A stretch of DNA of 32,801 nucleotides from an uncultured bacterium (GCA_938034905.1 CALHLF010000071.1:1-32801); one strand, 5' to 3'; counted from the first letter of the stretch, positions 1 through 9,313 are shown. Notes: generated by a model from the sequence alone, not told the origin. Translations and numbers: made by a program.

Positions 1-1
1 A

Positions 2-808
2 GGAAAAGATGAGGAATTACTTAGAAAAGCAGAAGAAAATTTACTAAGAGCTTTAACTTTTGATAAATATTCTGTTCCCCCCATGGAAAATCTTCTCAGA
101 CTATATTCTACAGATTTAAAAGATAATAAAAAGGTTGAAGAGATAGCTAAAAGGATAATAAATATAGATCCTAATCATTATGATGCCAATATGATTCTGG
201 CTTCGTTGTATTATAATAACAAAAAATATAACGATGCAAAAAAAATATACGAAAGTTTATCTAAAATTTACACCAATAATGTTGATATCTGGAATAATCT
301 CGGTATAACCTATTTCCAATTAAAGGAATATGACGAGTCAGAAAAAGCCTTTTTAAAGGCATTAGAAATAGATCCTACTTATCAGTTGGCGAGGAAAAAT
401 CTTGAGGCTCTCTCTAAGAAATTAGGAAAAAAGATTCAGTTACCACCTATTCCTAAAATAGAAGATATTAATTATTACTTAAGTAAAGGAGTTGAAGCTT
501 ATAATAATAAAAATTATGAACTAGCAGAAGAATTGTTTAGAAAGGCTATCTCTTTAGATAATAAATCTTCAGAAGGTTATAATAATTTAGGAGCAGTTCT
601 CTTTATTCAAGGAAAACATGAAGAGGCGATAGAAATGTTTAAAAAGGCTTTAGAAATAAATGATAAATATTTACAAGCATATGGAAATATTTCTGTTGCT
701 CTTTTAAAATTAGGGCGAAAGAGAGAGGCAAAGGAATATTTAGAGAAAGGACTAAGATATTTTCCTAATAATCAAGATTTGAAAAAAATATTGGAGGATA
801 TAAAGTAA
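2..808 (+). CDS. TPR-repeat protein, 3' part (5' end outside window)
   Basis: The reading frame is open from the left edge with no stop, so the gene begins upstream; the ATG at 83 is internal and already inside helical repeat sequence. At least five tetratricopeptide repeats of about 34 residues are visible, roughly at 170-280, 281-382, 470-566, 567-666 and 667-771. They show the W/Y-N-N-L-G...Y...A...F.KAL.I.P pattern, for example WNNLGITYFQLKEY and YNNLGAVLFIQGKHEEA. TPRs are protein-interaction scaffolds, so no enzymatic role can be given. No signal peptide can be judged because the N-terminus is missing. The stop lies one base before the nrdJ ATG and the gene end supplies the GGAGG for nrdJ, so the two are probably co-transcribed. 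The partner is unknown. Confidence 0.85.
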   Translation, partial: GKDEELLRKAEENLLRALTFDKYSVPPMENLLRLYSTDLKDNKKVEEIAKRIINIDPNHYDANMILASLYYNNKKYNDAKKIYESLSKIYTNNVDIWNNLGITYFQLKEYDESEKAFLKALEIDPTYQLARKNLEALSKKLGKKIQLPPIPKIEDINYYLSKGVEAYNNKNYELAEELFRKAISLDNKSSEGYNNLGAVLFIQGKHEEAIEMFKKALEINDKYLQAYGNISVALLKLGRKREAKEYLEKGLRYFPNNQDLKKILEDIK

Positions 809-809
809 T

Positions 810-3053
810 ATGAAAAAGAAATTAGAATTAACTCCTCAAGCCTTACTTATATTAGAGAAAAGATATTTAAGAAAGAATGAGAATAAAGAGATTATTGAGA
901 CTCCGGAGGAAATGTTTGAAAGAGTAGCAGAAGCTATAGCAAGAGTTGATCTTTCCTATAATCCTAAGATAGATGTGGAAAGGGTAAAAGAGATATTTTA
1001 TGATATGATGGTATCCTTAGAATTTCTTCCTAATTCTCCTACACTAATGAATGCAGGAAAACCCTTTGGACAACTCTCTGCCTGTTTTGTTTTACCTGTT
1101 GAAGATTCCCTAACGAGTATTTTCGATACTTTAAAATATGCAGCATTAATACACCAATCAGGTGGTGGCACAGGTTTTTCTTTTTCAAGATTACGGCCAA
1201 AAGGGGATATTGTTAGAACTACTGGAGGAATCGCATCAGGACCTGTAAGTTTTATGAAGGTTTACGACTCTGCAACAGAAACTATAAAGCAAGGTGGGGT
1301 AAGAAGGGGAGCCAATATGGGAATATTAAGAATCGATCATCCTGACATCATTGAATTTATTAAAGTAAAGGATGAAGAAGGGATATTGAGTAATTTTAAC
1401 ATATCAGTAGCAATAACCGATGATTTTATGAAAAAGGTTTTAAAAGATGAGGAGTATGAATTAATTAATCCACGAAATAAGGAAGTGGTTAAAAAATTAA
1501 GAGCAAAAGAGGTTTTTGATTTAATTGTTAAACAAGCATGGAAGAATGGAGAGCCCGGAATAATTTTTATTGATGAGATAAATAGAAAAAATCCAACTCC
1601 TGAATTAGGAGAGATTGAATCTACCAATCCCTGTGGTGAACAACCTCTTCTTCCCTTTGAATCTTGTAATTTGGGTTCGATAAATTTAAGTAGAATGGTA
1701 AGGGAAAAAGATAGAAAATATGAAATTGATTGGAATAAACTTGAGAAGACAGTATATAACGCTGTTCATTTTTTAGACAATGTTATAGATGCCAATTATT
1801 ATCCTTTGAAGGAAATAGAGAAAATTACAAGAGCAAATAGAAAAATTGGTTTAGGAGTAATGGGATTTCATGATTTATTAATTAAGTTAAAAATTCCATA
1901 TAATTCTCAAGAGGGAAGAGATATTGCAGAGAAAATAATGAAATTTATTTTAGAAAAAGCTCGAGAAGAATCCCAAAGATTAGCAGAAGAAAGAGGAGTA
2001 TTTCCCAATTGGAATAAAAGTATTTATAAAAGTAGTAACTTAAGATTAAGAAATGCCACACTAACAACTATTGCTCCTACAGGAAGTATAAGTATTATAG
2101 CAAATTGCTCTTCTGGAATTGAACCAATATTTGCATTAGCATATAAAAGAAAAATAAGCTTAGGTGAATGGTTTGAGATTCATACTCTTTTTAAAGAATA
2201 TTTGGAAGAAAATAATCTTTACTCCGAGGATCTAATCCAAAAGATAATAGAAAAGGGCTCTATTCAGGAGATAGATGAAATACCTGAAGAAGCAAAAAGA
2301 ATTTTTGTTACTGCTTTGGATATTTCTCCTGAAGATCACCTTCTAATGCAAGCTGCTTTTCAAAAGTATGTGGATAATGCAGTATCAAAGACAGTAAATC
2401 TTAAAAATTCAGCTATGGAAGATGATATCAGAAAAATTTATCTTTTAGCATATGAATTAAAATTGAAAGGAGTTACAGTTTATAGAGATAAATCTCGAAC
2501 CGCCCAAGTTTTAAAAGTAGAGGGGGAAAAAAGTAGTGGAGAAAAACTCAAACCAAGACCAAGACCTCATATAACAAAGGGTGTTACTATGAAAATGAAA
2601 ACTGGATGTGGAAATTTATATGTTACTATTAATGAGGATGAATTTGGAATATGTGAAGTTTTCTCTACTCTTGGAAAAGCTGGGGGTTGTGCAGCATCTC
2701 AGACAGAAGCTATATCTAGATTAATTTCTTTAGCCTTAAGAAGTGGGATTGATTTAAATTCAATTATAAAACAACTAAGAGGAATTCGCTGTCCTAGCCC
2801 TACAAGAGACGAGGAGGGGGAATTTATTCTTTCTTGTTCTGATGCTATTGCAAAAGCTTTAGAAAAGTATATAATTTTAAAAGAAGGGAAAAGTACATCT
2901 AAAAATAGCATATTTTTATTTTCAGATAAAAAAGTAGAAGAAAAAAGTGAGAATGAGTATTCAGGAATTCCTTGCCCAGAATGTGGAACTCCTCTTGAAG
3001 TTCAAGAAGGCTGTTTCACTTGTAGAGTTTGTGGGTATTCAAAGTGTTATTAA
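810..3053 (+). CDS. nrdJ: Adenosylcobalamin-dependent (class II) ribonucleoside-diphosphate reductase
   Basis: This enzyme reduces ribonucleotides to deoxyribonucleotides using a radical generated from adenosylcobalamin. The 747-residue length fits the NrdJ family with a C-terminal extension. Visible landmarks are NSPTLMNAG and LSACFVLP near the N-terminus (first redox cysteine), the active-site loop NPCGEQ at residues 273-278 (catalytic N273, C275, E277), and the phosphate-binding stretch TTIAPTGSIS. A TSCPD-type domain follows (about residues 590-690, with GCGNLYVTINED). The last 30 residues hold a cysteine-rich zinc-ribbon/redox tail with C722, C725, C735, C738, C741 and C746. The ATG at 810 sits 12 bases after GGAGG (793-797) and one base after the upstream stop. 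The B12 dependence links it to the riboswitch-controlled cobalamin importer at 19.7-22.6 kb. Confidence 0.97.
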   Translation: MKKKLELTPQALLILEKRYLRKNENKEIIETPEEMFERVAEAIARVDLSYNPKIDVERVKEIFYDMMVSLEFLPNSPTLMNAGKPFGQLSACFVLPVEDSLTSIFDTLKYAALIHQSGGGTGFSFSRLRPKGDIVRTTGGIASGPVSFMKVYDSATETIKQGGVRRGANMGILRIDHPDIIEFIKVKDEEGILSNFNISVAITDDFMKKVLKDEEYELINPRNKEVVKKLRAKEVFDLIVKQAWKNGEPGIIFIDEINRKNPTPELGEIESTNPCGEQPLLPFESCNLGSINLSRMVREKDRKYEIDWNKLEKTVYNAVHFLDNVIDANYYPLKEIEKITRANRKIGLGVMGFHDLLIKLKIPYNSQEGRDIAEKIMKFILEKAREESQRLAEERGVFPNWNKSIYKSSNLRLRNATLTTIAPTGSISIIANCSSGIEPIFALAYKRKISLGEWFEIHTLFKEYLEENNLYSEDLIQKIIEKGSIQEIDEIPEEAKRIFVTALDISPEDHLLMQAAFQKYVDNAVSKTVNLKNSAMEDDIRKIYLLAYELKLKGVTVYRDKSRTAQVLKVEGEKSSGEKLKPRPRPHITKGVTMKMKTGCGNLYVTINEDEFGICEVFSTLGKAGGCAASQTEAISRLISLALRSGIDLNSIIKQLRGIRCPSPTRDEEGEFILSCSDAIAKALEKYIILKEGKSTSKNSIFLFSDKKVEEKSENEYSGIPCPECGTPLEVQEGCFTCRVCGYSKCY

Positions 3054-3064
3054 TTTTTTTAAAT

Positions 3065-3093
3065 TTGACTTTTCAGAATTTTTATTTTATACT
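3065..3093 (+). promoter_or_regulatory. Sigma-70-type promoter for the rho operon
   Basis: TTGACT (3065-3070) and TATACT (3088-3093) are separated by exactly 17 bases, close to the housekeeping sigma consensus. It lies in the only gap (3054-3198) between nrdJ and rho. The predicted start near 3100 leaves an AT-rich leader of about 100 bases before the rho ATG. Rho autoregulates through its leader in other bacteria; no specific leader structure could be assigned here. Confidence 0.7.
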
Positions 3094-3198
3094 ATTTCGA
3101 TTGATGGAAAAAATTAAATCGTATATGTTTTTTCATTTTTAGAAAAATCTTAATCCTATTTTAACTAAAAAATTATTTCCCAGAAAAGGAGGTTTCAA

Positions 3199-4575
3199 AT
3201 GATTTCCCAAGAAGAACTAAGTTTAAAAACAAGAGCAGAATTAGTAGAAATTGCTAAAGAACTTAAAATTGCTGGTTATTATCGTATGACAAAGGATGAG
3301 TTAATACAGGCATTAGTTTCAAAATCTAAGGAATCTCCCAAAGAACTAGAAGAAAAGGAGGGTTTTGAAGAGAAAGCAGTAGTTTTGACAAAAGAAACTC
3401 CTGTAGAAGAGAAAGAAGAAAAGAAGGATAAAGTGATAATTGACGGTTTTGAATGTGTATATAGAGAAGGCTATTTGGAAATAAAGGAAGAAGGTTTTGG
3501 ATTTATTAGGAGAAATTTTAAACCCAGTGAGGAAGACGTTTATATTTCTGCATCTCAAATTAAGAAATTTGGACTTAGATATGGAGACTGGATCGGAGGA
3601 ATGGTAAGACCCCCAAAGGAAAATGAAAGATGGTATGCTATTTTAAGAATTGATACAGTAAATGGAAGAGATCCTCTTCTTTCCCGTCAAAGACCAAAGT
3701 TTGATGATTTAATTCCCTATCATCCCACTGAAAGATTAAGATTAGAAACGAGTTCTGATGAGTTAGATACAAGACTTATTGATCTATTGGCTCCTATTGG
3801 TAAGGGACAAAGGGGGTTAATTGTATCCCCTCCAAAGGCAGGTAAAACTACTTTATTGAAGAAAATTGCAAATGGAATTACTGCAAATCATAAAGAGATA
3901 AAGCTATTTGTTCTCTTAGTTGATGAGAGACCAGAAGAAGTAACAGACTTTAGAAGATCTGTCCAAGGAGAAGTTATTGGATCTACTTTTGATGAAACAC
4001 CAGAAAGACATATCCAAGTTGCAAAGCTTGTATTAGAAAGAGCAAAGAGATTGGTGGAATATGGGGAACATGTTGTTATTCTTTTAGATAGTATAACAAG
4101 ATTAGCAAGAGCGTATAACTGGGCAGTTCCCTCCAGTGGAAGGACACTATCTGGAGGTGTAGAACTTTCTGCTTTACATCATGCAAAGGAATTTTTTGGG
4201 GCAGCAAGAAATATTGAAAATGGAGGTAGTTTAACAATATTAGCTACCGCATTAATCGAAACAGGAAGTAGGATGGATGATGTGATTTTTGAGGAATTTA
4301 AGGGAACAGGAAATATGGAGTTGGTATTAGATAGAAAAATTGCTGATAGAAGAATATTCCCAGCAATCAGTATAACACGCTCAGGAACAAGAAAAGAAGA
4401 GCTCCTTTATCCTGAAGAACAGCTAAGAAAAATCTGGATTCTAAGGAGAAGTTTGGTAGGACAAGAAGAAGGAGAAGCTATCGAGATGCTCAAGAGAAAA
4501 TTGAGAGAAACAAGAAACAATGAGGAATTCTTAAAATTTATTGAAGAAGTAATTGGTAGACCCAATAGAAGATAA
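3199..4575 (+). CDS. rho: Transcription termination factor Rho
   Basis: Rho is a hexameric RNA-dependent ATPase and translocase that ends transcription at C-rich unstructured RNA. Domains in order: an N-terminal SAP-like helical domain (about residues 5-38), a highly charged Lys/Glu linker (about 39-75), the S1-like RNA-binding domain (about 80-155, with GFGFIRR), and the RecA-type ATPase. Walker A is PPKAGKTT (P212, K216, T217), Walker B is [16 protein letters not shown], and the Q-loop/R-loop region includes SGGVELSAL and [12 protein letters not shown]. At 458 residues it is somewhat longer than E. coli Rho (419) because of the charged linker. The start is preceded by AAAGGAGGT seven bases upstream. 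It is the first gene after the promoter at 3065 and heads a four-gene run. Confidence 0.97.
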   Translation: MISQEELSLKTRAELVEIAKELKIAGYYRMTKDELIQALVSKSKESPKELEEKEGFEEKAVVLTKETPVEEKEEKKDKVIIDGFECVYREGYLEIKEEGFGFIRRNFKPSEEDVYISASQIKKFGLRYGDWIGGMVRPPKENERWYAILRIDTVNGRDPLLSRQRPKFDDLIPYHPTERLRLETSSDELDTRLIDLLAPIGKGQRGLIVSPPKAGKTTLLKKIANGITANHKEIKLFVLLVDERPEEVTDFRRSVQGEVIGSTFDETPERHIQVAKLVLERAKRLVEYGEHVVILLDSITRLARAYNWAVPSSGRTLSGGVELSALHHAKEFFGAARNIENGGSLTILATALIETGSRMDDVIFEEFKGTGNMELVLDRKIADRRIFPAISITRSGTRKEELLYPEEQLRKIWILRRSLVGQEEGEAIEMLKRKLRETRNNEEFLKFIEEVIGRPNRR

Positions 4576-4595
4576 GAGTTTTAGGAGGTTTTTCT

Positions 4596-5099
4596 TTGAA
4601 AAGAATTTTACTTATATTTTTTCTTATAATTTTTATAATATTGGTTATATTTGCGGTATTAAAAGAAAAGATAGTTTTAAAAATTTACTATTATGATCCA
4701 AAAGCTTTAAAATTAGTACCTGAAGAAAGAGAGATCTCCTTTTATAGATGGAAACTATTATTTAAAAGAGAAGATATTGTAAAAGATATAATTTCTGAGT
4801 TAATAAAGGGACCTATAAATAATAAACTAAAATCTCCAATACCCTCTGGAACAAAAATACTTGGAGCTTCAATTAAAAAAGACATTGCCTATGTAAATTT
4901 TTCTAACGAATTAAGGAAAAATCATCCTGGAGGGAGTTTAGGGGAGATTTTAACTATTTATAGTATTGTAAATACATTAACAGAACTTCCTTATATTAAG
5001 AGGGTTCAGATCTTAATTGATGGAGCTATAATAGAAACCTTAGCAGGACATATGGATATTTCGGAACCTTTAGAAAAGGATTTAAGTATTTTGAAATGA
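4596..5099 (+). CDS. GerMN-domain membrane-anchored protein
   Basis: A hydrophobic N-terminal segment (about residues 3-22, rich in I, L and F) acts as a membrane anchor or uncleaved signal, with the remaining 140 or so residues outside the membrane. The C-terminal part has the GerMN pattern: VKDIISELIKGP, then a predicted strand DIAYVNFSNEL, then GGSLGEILTIYSIVNTL and VQILIDGAIIETLAGHMD. GerMN domains occur in spore-germination protein GerM and in lipoproteins such as LpqB, but also in non-sporulating bacteria, so sporulation should not be inferred. The start is a TTG at 4596 supported by AGGAGG (4583-4588). It follows rho by 20 bases and overlaps the next gene by four (ATGA). The exact function is unknown. 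Confidence 0.8.
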   Translation: MKRILLIFFLIIFIILVIFAVLKEKIVLKIYYYDPKALKLVPEEREISFYRWKLLFKREDIVKDIISELIKGPINNKLKSPIPSGTKILGASIKKDIAYVNFSNELRKNHPGGSLGEILTIYSIVNTLTELPYIKRVQILIDGAIIETLAGHMDISEPLEKDLSILK

Positions 5100-5830
5100 A
5101 GATAGGTTTTATCTCGGATATACATAGTAATTGGGAAGCATTAGATATTGCAATAAAAAAGTTGGAAAAAGAGGTAGACGAGATATACTGTTGTGGAGAT
5201 ATTATAGGATATGGTCCTGATCCCAATGAGTGCGTTAATTATGTAAGAAAGTTAAAAATTTCAGTATTAGGTAACCATGATGCTGCATGTGTCGGAAGAT
5301 TAAATTATGATAATTTCAATCCATTAGCTCAATATGCAATAGATTGGACAAAGGAGAATCTTAGTAGGGAAAATTTTGAATTTATTTATAAATTGCCCCT
5401 TAAAATTAATTTTGAAGATATAGGAATTGTACATGGGAGTTATAGAAATCCTTTAGAAGAATATCTCCTAACTTATAATTCTGTTTTTTCAAATTTTCAG
5501 CTTATAGATAAAAGTATATATTTTTTTGGACATACCCATATTGCAGGAGTCTTTATTTATTCTCCTGAAAATAACAGAGAAATAAAATATTTAAGTTTAG
5601 TTAAGGGAGGAGAAATAGAACTAAAATCAAATTATAAATATCTTATAAATCCAGGAAGTGTTGGACAGCCAAGAGATGGAAACTGGAAAACTAGTTTTGG
5701 AGTTTTTGATACCAATAAAAATATATTTAAAGTTTACAGAATGGATTATTTAGTTGAAATAACTCAGAAAAAAATGCAAATATTAGGTCTACCAAGACCA
5801 TTATGGGAGAGATTAAGTTTTGGGAGGTAA
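5096..5830 (+). CDS. Calcineurin-like metallophosphoesterase
   Basis: This is a binuclear-metal phosphoesterase of the MPP superfamily. All five blocks are visible: DIHSN near residue 9, GDIIGYGPDP around 38, GNHD around 59, VHGS around 112, and GHTH around 147 followed by NPGSVGQPRDG. The 244-residue size and the blocks match the widespread bacterial serine/threonine-phosphatase-like or diadenosine-tetraphosphatase-like group; substrate cannot be decided from sequence. The ATG overlaps the previous stop as ATGA, implying translational coupling to the GerMN gene. A second, smaller phosphoesterase follows three bases later. No signal peptide is present, so it is likely cytoplasmic. Confidence 0.88.
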   Translation: MKIGFISDIHSNWEALDIAIKKLEKEVDEIYCCGDIIGYGPDPNECVNYVRKLKISVLGNHDAACVGRLNYDNFNPLAQYAIDWTKENLSRENFEFIYKLPLKINFEDIGIVHGSYRNPLEEYLLTYNSVFSNFQLIDKSIYFFGHTHIAGVFIYSPENNREIKYLSLVKGGEIELKSNYKYLINPGSVGQPRDGNWKTSFGVFDTNKNIFKVYRMDYLVEITQKKMQILGLPRPLWERLSFGR

Positions 5831-5833
5831 ATT

Positions 5834-6388
5834 ATGAAAATATTAGTAATTAGCGATACCCATGGAGATATTTATTTCTGGGAAAAAATTAAAAAGTATA
5901 TTGAAAAATCAGATCTAATTTTACATGCAGGGGATGTACTTTATCATGGTCCTCGAAATCCATTTCCTAAGGAATATTCTCCTGCAAAACTTTCTGAACT
6001 CATAAATAATTTAAATATTCCTGTTATTATAAGTAAAGGAAATTGTGATGCCGAGGTGGATCAATTGGTCTTAAAATATCCATTATTGTCTCCATACGCT
6101 TTTGTTTTCTTGTCTCCCTTAAAAATTCTTATAATGCATGGCGAAGATAAAAGTGAAGAAGATCTTTGGAAAATTATTAATGACTTTCAATTAAATATTT
6201 TAATATTTGGTCATATTCACACACCTGTATTAAAAAAGAAAGAAAATAAGATTTTACTAAATCCAGGAAGTCCAGCTCTTTCTAAAACAACTTCTAAGAC
6301 TGTTGCATTTATCGAAGATAAAGAAATATCTATAATTGATATAGAAAATGATAAAGTTATTCAAAAAGAGGTTATAAACCTGGAGTAA
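5834..6388 (+). CDS. YfcE-type metallophosphodiesterase
   Basis: This 184-residue protein belongs to the small YfcE/MJ0936 phosphodiesterase family. The metal-binding blocks are SDTHGD (residues 7-12), HAGDVLYHGPRN (about 31-42), KGNCDAEVD (about 65-73), IMHGE (about 98) and FGHIHTP (about 123), followed by NPGSPALS. Family members hydrolyse phosphodiesters such as bis-pNPP; the natural substrate is generally unknown. AGGT just upstream (GGGAGGTAA at the end of the previous gene) serves as the ribosome-binding site. Its last 17 bases overlap the convergent pilT gene, leaving no room for a terminator hairpin. Confidence 0.87.
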   Translation: MKILVISDTHGDIYFWEKIKKYIEKSDLILHAGDVLYHGPRNPFPKEYSPAKLSELINNLNIPVIISKGNCDAEVDQLVLKYPLLSPYAFVFLSPLKILIMHGEDKSEEDLWKIINDFQLNILIFGHIHTPVLKKKENKILLNPGSPALSKTTSKTVAFIEDKEISIIDIENDKVIQKEVINLE

Positions 6389-7448
6389 TTCCTTTAAGGA
6401 GTAAGGCAAGATCAGATGGATTTGGACTTCCTAATAATGCTTCTTTCTCATCTATTAGATTCTTTCTATAAAGTTCTAATAAATGCTGATTAAAGGTTTG
6501 CATTCCTTCTAATTTACTTTCCTGAATAATTTTAGGAATTTCATAGGTTTTTTGATCTCGGATCAGTTTTCTTACACTTAGATTTCCCACAAGAATTTCA
6601 CAGGCAGGTATTAAACTTTTCCTATCTTTTCTCTTTAACAATCTTTGAGAGATGATTCCTTGAAGAACATTAGAAAGTTGTATTCTTACTTGATTTTGTT
6701 GATAAGGAGGAAAAATATCAATAATTCTTTCTAAGGTTGTTACTGCATCATTAGTATGAATTGTACTTAACACTAAATGGCCAGTTTCTGCAGCTTGTAG
6801 TGCTATACTTGTTGTTTCTAAGTCTCTTAATTCACCTACCATTATTACATTAGGATCTTCTCTTAATGCCATTTTTAAGGCAGAAGTATAAGATTTTGTA
6901 TCTATTCCAATCTCTCTTTGGGTAATCAAAGATTTCTTATCAAAAAAAACAAATTCTATAGGATCTTCGATGGTAATTATTTTTAAACTAAAATTAGAAT
7001 TCAAATATTCTATCATAGAAGCTAAGGTGGTAGATTTACCACTCCCTGCAGGACCTGTTACCAATATCAAGCCAGATCTCTTCTCAGCTAAGGTCTTCAA
7101 TACGGGAGGCAATGAAAGCTCTTCTATAGATGGAATTTTTAAAGGGATAAGCCTAAGAGAGATAGTGATTGATCCTCTTTGCAAGTATATATTTCCTCTT
7201 AATCTAACTTTACCATTTTTTTCATAGGCAAAATCTAATTCTCCATTCTCCTCGAAAATCTTAATAAGGGTTGGTTTTATTAAAGAATATGCTATATCTT
7301 TTATTTCTTCATGAGTTAACGGTTCTTCATCTAAAAAGACAATATCACCTAAAACCCTTATCACTGGAGGAACCCAAGGTTTCAGATGAATATCAGAAGC
7401 ATTTTCTCTTATTGCTATCTCAAGAATCTTATCAAATCTTTCAGACAT
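6372..7448 (-). CDS. pilT: PilT-family twitching-motility / type IV pilus ATPase
   Basis: PilT ATPases power retraction of type IV pili at the inner membrane. Motifs in order: N-terminal SDIHLKPW, Walker A GPAGSGKST, the Asp box ITIEDPIEF, Walker B region NVIMVGELRD and the His box ETGHLVLSTIHTNDA. A C-terminal SVRKLIRD corresponds to the PilT AIRNLIRE motif, which favours PilT over the assembly ATPase PilB. I chose the ATG at 7448 (358 residues), because GGAGGAAG lies just before it; an upstream in-frame ATG at 7478 lies inside plsX and has no comparable site. It overlaps the plsX stop by eight bases and is last in the rsmI-plsX-pilT operon. No other pilus genes are in view. Confidence 0.9.
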   Translation of the reverse strand: MSERFDKILEIAIRENASDIHLKPWVPPVIRVLGDIVFLDEEPLTHEEIKDIAYSLIKPTLIKIFEENGELDFAYEKNGKVRLRGNIYLQRGSITISLRLIPLKIPSIEELSLPPVLKTLAEKRSGLILVTGPAGSGKSTTLASMIEYLNSNFSLKIITIEDPIEFVFFDKKSLITQREIGIDTKSYTSALKMALREDPNVIMVGELRDLETTSIALQAAETGHLVLSTIHTNDAVTTLERIIDIFPPYQQNQVRIQLSNVLQGIISQRLLKRKDRKSLIPACEILVGNLSVRKLIRDQKTYEIPKIIQESKLEGMQTFNQHLLELYRKNLIDEKEALLGSPNPSDLALLLKGITPGL

Positions 7449-8454
7449 TTTCTTCTTCCTCCATACGGAAAATTCCATTCTTAATTTTTTCTATTAACTT
7501 CATATCTACAACTCTTTGGGCTAATTTAATAGCATTCTTTATTGCCTTTGCTTTAGATCTTCCATGGGAAATTATCACAACTCCATTTACCCCAAGAAGA
7601 GGTGCCCCTCCGTATTCACTATAGTCTAATTTCTTTTTAACATTTTTAAATTTTGGTAGTAACATTCCTCCTAATATCTTACTCCACAAAGATGATTTTA
7701 GTTCATAAGATAAAAGGGTAAATAAAGCCTCTGCAACCCCTTCTGCAGTTTTTATACAAACATTTCCTACAAATCCATCACACACAATAACATCCGCTAA
7801 GGAATGAAATAAATCTTTTCCTTCTATATTTCCAATAAAATTTAGTAAAGAATTATTTTTCAAAAGATAATAAGTCTCCTGAGAGAGAGAATTTCCTTTT
7901 CCTTCTTCTTCTCCAATATTTAAAAGACCTACTTTAGGATTTGGAATATTAAATATCTCTTCCATATATATTTTACCCATAATAGCAAATTGTTCTAAAT
8001 ATTCCTTTTTACAATCCACATTTGCTCCAACATCCAACAAAAGGGAAGGCTTATCAGAAAGAGTTGGAATCACAGTAGCAATAGCAGGTCTTTTAATACC
8101 AGATATTCTCCCAAGATGAAGAAGAGCAGAGCTCATTACTGCCCCTGTATTTCCTGCTGAGACCACTGCATCTACTTTTTTATTTTTTAAAAGTTTTATA
8201 GAAATAACTATAGAAGAGTCTTCTTTTTCTCTTACCGCAAAAGCAGGATGCTCCTTCATTTCTATTACTTGAGAAGCAGGATAAATTTCAATTAGATCTT
8301 TTGGATAGTCGTATTTCTTTAGTTCTTCCTCAATTTGTTCCCTTTTCCCTACTAATATAGTTTTTATTTTAAATTCCTTCACACATTCCACTGCTCCTTT
8401 TACTGTTTCAGAGGGAGCATAATCTCCACCCATAGCATCTAAAGCAATTGTCAT
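7441..8454 (-). CDS. plsX: Phosphate acyltransferase PlsX
   Basis: PlsX converts acyl-ACP and phosphate to acyl-phosphate, the donor for the first step of phospholipid synthesis with PlsY. The N-terminal signature IALDAMGGDYAP is present, as are SAGNTGAVMSSAL, LLDVGANVDC, IGNIEGKDLF and VCDGFVGNVCIKTAEG. The 337-residue length is standard. The ATG at 8454 has AGGAGG seven bases upstream within the end of rsmI, with one base between the genes. In many bacteria plsX sits in the fapR/rpmF-plsX-fabD-fabH lipid operon; here it is between rsmI and pilT, with no lipid gene adjacent. Confidence 0.96.
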   Translation of the reverse strand: MTIALDAMGGDYAPSETVKGAVECVKEFKIKTILVGKREQIEEELKKYDYPKDLIEIYPASQVIEMKEHPAFAVREKEDSSIVISIKLLKNKKVDAVVSAGNTGAVMSSALLHLGRISGIKRPAIATVIPTLSDKPSLLLDVGANVDCKKEYLEQFAIMGKIYMEEIFNIPNPKVGLLNIGEEEGKGNSLSQETYYLLKNNSLLNFIGNIEGKDLFHSLADVIVCDGFVGNVCIKTAEGVAEALFTLLSYELKSSLWSKILGGMLLPKFKNVKKKLDYSEYGGAPLLGVNGVVIISHGRSKAKAIKNAIKLAQRVVDMKLIEKIKNGIFRMEEEENV

Positions 8455-8455
8455 T

Positions 8456-9313
8456 TTAGATCCTCCTTACTATTGCTTTTAAATTTAATGCCTTTTTATA
8501 AACTTCTTTTTTAGAAATTTTATAATTTTTTGATACATAATCTACTGCAGACTTTAAATCAAGATTATTTTTTACCATAGCTTCAACTATTAAAGATTCA
8601 ACTATTAATTCTTCTTTTTCTTCTTCCTCCTCATACTCATTATACACTATAACAGTATACTCTCCTAAATAAGAATATGGATTATTTTCTAACTCTTCCA
8701 AAACTGTTTTTATTGACCCATAATATACTCTTTCATGTATTTTTGTTAAATCATTGCAAAAACATACTTTAGATAAGGGAAATATTTTATATATTAATTT
8801 TGCTAAGGATATTATCCTCTTGGGAGATTCAAATAAAACTAAGGTTTCTATTTTCTTTTCTTTTATCTCTTTTAAAATCTTTTCTCTCTCCCTCTCTTTA
8901 TTGGGAAGAAATCCATAAAATAAAAAGTGATTGGAAGGAAGTCCAGAGATGGATAAAGCAGAGGTTATTGCAGATGGTCCACATACACTAATAACCTCTA
9001 TTCCCCTTTCTCTTGCCTCTTTCACAATTATATATCCTGGATCTGATATACATGGGGTTCCTGCATCAGATACTAAACCTACCTTCATATCTCTATCAAC
9101 TAAATATTCCATTAATATCCTCACTCGCTCCTTTTCGTTATACTTATGATAAGAAATCATCTTCTTTTTGATATTATAATAGTTTAAGAGCTTAAGAGTA
9201 TGTCTCGTATTTTCTACAGCTAAAATATCACATTCTTTAATAACTTCTAGAGCCCTTAGAGTAATATCTTTTAAATTACCAATAGGAGTTGCAATAACAA
9301 ATAACTTTCCCAT
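8456..9313 (-). CDS. rsmI: 16S rRNA (cytidine-1402-2'-O)-methyltransferase RsmI
   Basis: RsmI 2'-O-methylates C1402 in the decoding centre of 16S rRNA. It is a tetrapyrrole-methylase-fold enzyme. The opening ATPIGNLKDITLRAL, the block AVENTRHTLKLL, the SAM-site loop VSDAGTPCISDPG and SVCGPSAITSALSISGLP are all diagnostic. The 285-residue length is normal. The ATG at 9313 is preceded by a weak GGAAG about 11 bases upstream. It is the first gene of the minus-strand rsmI-plsX-pilT operon and is divergent from yicC across a 98-base gap. Confidence 0.96.
   Translation of the reverse strand: MGKLFVIATPIGNLKDITLRALEVIKECDILAVENTRHTLKLLNYYNIKKKMISYHKYNEKERVRILMEYLVDRDMKVGLVSDAGTPCISDPGYIIVKEARERGIEVISVCGPSAITSALSISGLPSNHFLFYGFLPNKEREREKILKEIKEKKIETLVLFESPKRIISLAKLIYKIFPLSKVCFCNDLTKIHERVYYGSIKTVLEELENNPYSYLGEYTVIVYNEYEEEEEKEELIVESLIVEAMVKNNLDLKSAVDYVSKNYKISKKEVYKKALNLKAIVRRI

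Noticed and set aside
1337-1627. Minus-strand 96-residue ORF inside nrdJ
   Set aside because: It is an antisense shadow of a strongly conserved coding region, without a ribosome-binding site or recognisable protein pattern.
3054-3064. Intrinsic terminator after nrdJ
   Set aside because: There is a short T-run but no hairpin before it.
7449-7478. Ten-residue N-terminal extension of PilT
   Set aside because: The ATG at 7448 has GGAGGAAG at proper distance; the extension lies within plsX without such a site.
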